Shown: positions 63,518 through 64,000 of the stretch, one piece after another
Position numbering within the stretch: the stretch's first letter is position 1
Layout of the letters: every line of letters starts with the position of its first letter
Source: Halomonas fontilapidosi
GTDB lineage: Bacteria > Pseudomonadota > Gammaproteobacteria > Pseudomonadales > Halomonadaceae
Assembly (NCBI RefSeq): GCF_014192285.1
Contig: NZ_JACHXQ010000003.1
Location: 124,001 to 188,000, forward strand
DNA: 64,000 nucleotides
Direction of reading: 5' to 3'
Made by a program: the position numbers and the translations under genes
Notes under the pieces: generated by a model
Database searches by the model: none
Seen by the model: only the letters and a program-made list of their open reading frames with translations
Told to the model about the DNA's origin: nothing

Positions 63518-64000
63518 CGTGTCCCTCGATCTGTTCATCGGTCATGCCGAAGCGCCGCTTGCGTCGCTGAAAGTCAGCCAGGGCGCGGTCGAAAGCCGCG
63601 CCATCGAAATCGGGCCACAGCACGGGAGTGAAATGGAGCTCGGCGTAGGCCATCTGCCAGAGCAGGAAGTTCGAGATGCGCTGCTCGCCGCTGGTGCGGA
63701 TACACAGGTCCACCGGTGCATCCTCCGGCAGGCTCACTTCCTCGTCGAGAGACTGCTCGTCGATCGCGTCAGGCTCGAGCTCGCCAGCAGCGACCCGCTC
63801 GGCAAGCCGACGAGCGGCACCAGCGATGTCCCAGCGTCCCCCGTAGTTGGCCGCGACCACCAGATGCAGGCCGGTGTTGTCGCGTGTCAGCGCCTCGGCA
63901 CTGGCGATATGCTTCTGGATGGAGGCGGAGAAACCGTTGCGATCCCCGATGACCGACAGGCGGATGCCATGCCGATGGAGCTTCTTGACCTCGCGCTTGA
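63510..64000 (-). CDS. uppS: Undecaprenyl diphosphate synthase, C-terminal part (5' end outside window)
   Basis: The last 162 codons are inside the window; the start is beyond 64000. Cis-prenyltransferase that makes the C55 carrier lipid. Visible: VVAANYGGRWDI, RTSGEQRISNFLLWQMAYAE and FTPVLWPDF. It is first in the uppS-cdsA-dxr-rseP-bamA series; the stop overlaps the start of cdsA by 8 bp. Confidence 0.95.
   Translation of the reverse strand, partial: KREVKKLHRHGIRLSVIGDRNGFSASIQKHIASAEALTRDNTGLHLVVAANYGGRWDIAGAARRLAERVAAGELEPDAIDEQSLDEEVSLPEDAPVDLCIRTSGEQRISNFLLWQMAYAELHFTPVLWPDFDGAAFDRALADFQRRKRRFGMTDEQIEGHGA

Overview
The window is a high-GC, almost wholly housekeeping stretch of a gammaproteobacterial chromosome. 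Gene content and order point to Halomonadaceae (Halomonas or a close relative). The evidence is the pilMNOPQ-aroK-aroB-gltB-gltD order, a hemB-ppk / ppx-rho-ubiD neighbourhood resembling Pseudomonas, a ubiE-ubiJ-ubiB-hisE-tatABC run, and a two-copy intergenic repeat of a kind I associate with Halomonas. This is inferred from sequence recall; no 16S gene is present. I see no rRNA, tRNA, insertion sequence, prophage, CRISPR array or defence island.

Layout. 1-7122 (minus): 5' part of pyrG, a YjlB-like cupin, and gltD/gltB. 7123-7570: AT-richer gap. 7571-14122 (minus): pilM-N-O-P-Q-aroK-aroB, linking the type IV pilus inner-membrane complex and secretin to the shikimate pathway. 14385-16913 (plus): PBP1A. 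17018-18758 (minus): malic enzyme and ribosomal protein L31. 18870-31324 (plus): priA, argS, a SPOR protein, hslVU, a DUF971 gene, ubiE-ubiJ-ubiB, hisE and tatABC. 31333-31427: an octamer tandem repeat. 31519-32181 (minus): elbB. 32396-35657 (plus): hemB and ppk. 35761-44726 (minus): a Tat-exported PhoX-type phosphatase, DUF3087 protein, class I DAHP synthase with small upstream ORFs, folM, flavin reductase, ubiD and rho. 45168-46712 (plus): ppx. 46642-64000 (minus): tilS, accA, dnaE, rnhB, lpxB, lpxA, fabZ, lpxD, skp, bamA, rseP, dxr, cdsA and the 3' part of uppS, the classic envelope-biogenesis cluster.

How the genes connect. Envelope building dominates: isoprenoid carrier (uppS, dxr), phospholipid (cdsA, accA, fabZ), lipid A (lpxD/A/B), outer-membrane protein assembly (skp, bamA), stress protease (rseP), peptidoglycan (PBP1A), pilus and Tat export. 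Polyphosphate and phosphate metabolism is represented by ppk, ppx and phoX. Aromatic metabolism appears as aroK, aroB and DAHP synthase; ubiquinone synthesis as ubiE, J, B and D.

The most interesting feature is upstream of DAHP synthase at 39666-40083. Two short ORFs with strong ribosome binding sites each carry a dense run of Phe, Tyr and Trp codons. They are separated by a 12-bp hairpin, and the second ORF ends 7 nt before the DAHP synthase ATG. This looks like a tandem leader-peptide control region reading all three pathway end products. Other points worth checking are the 8-bp tandem repeat behind tatC, the two copies of a structured intergenic repeat, hisE without hisI, and a candidate heat-shock promoter for hslVU.
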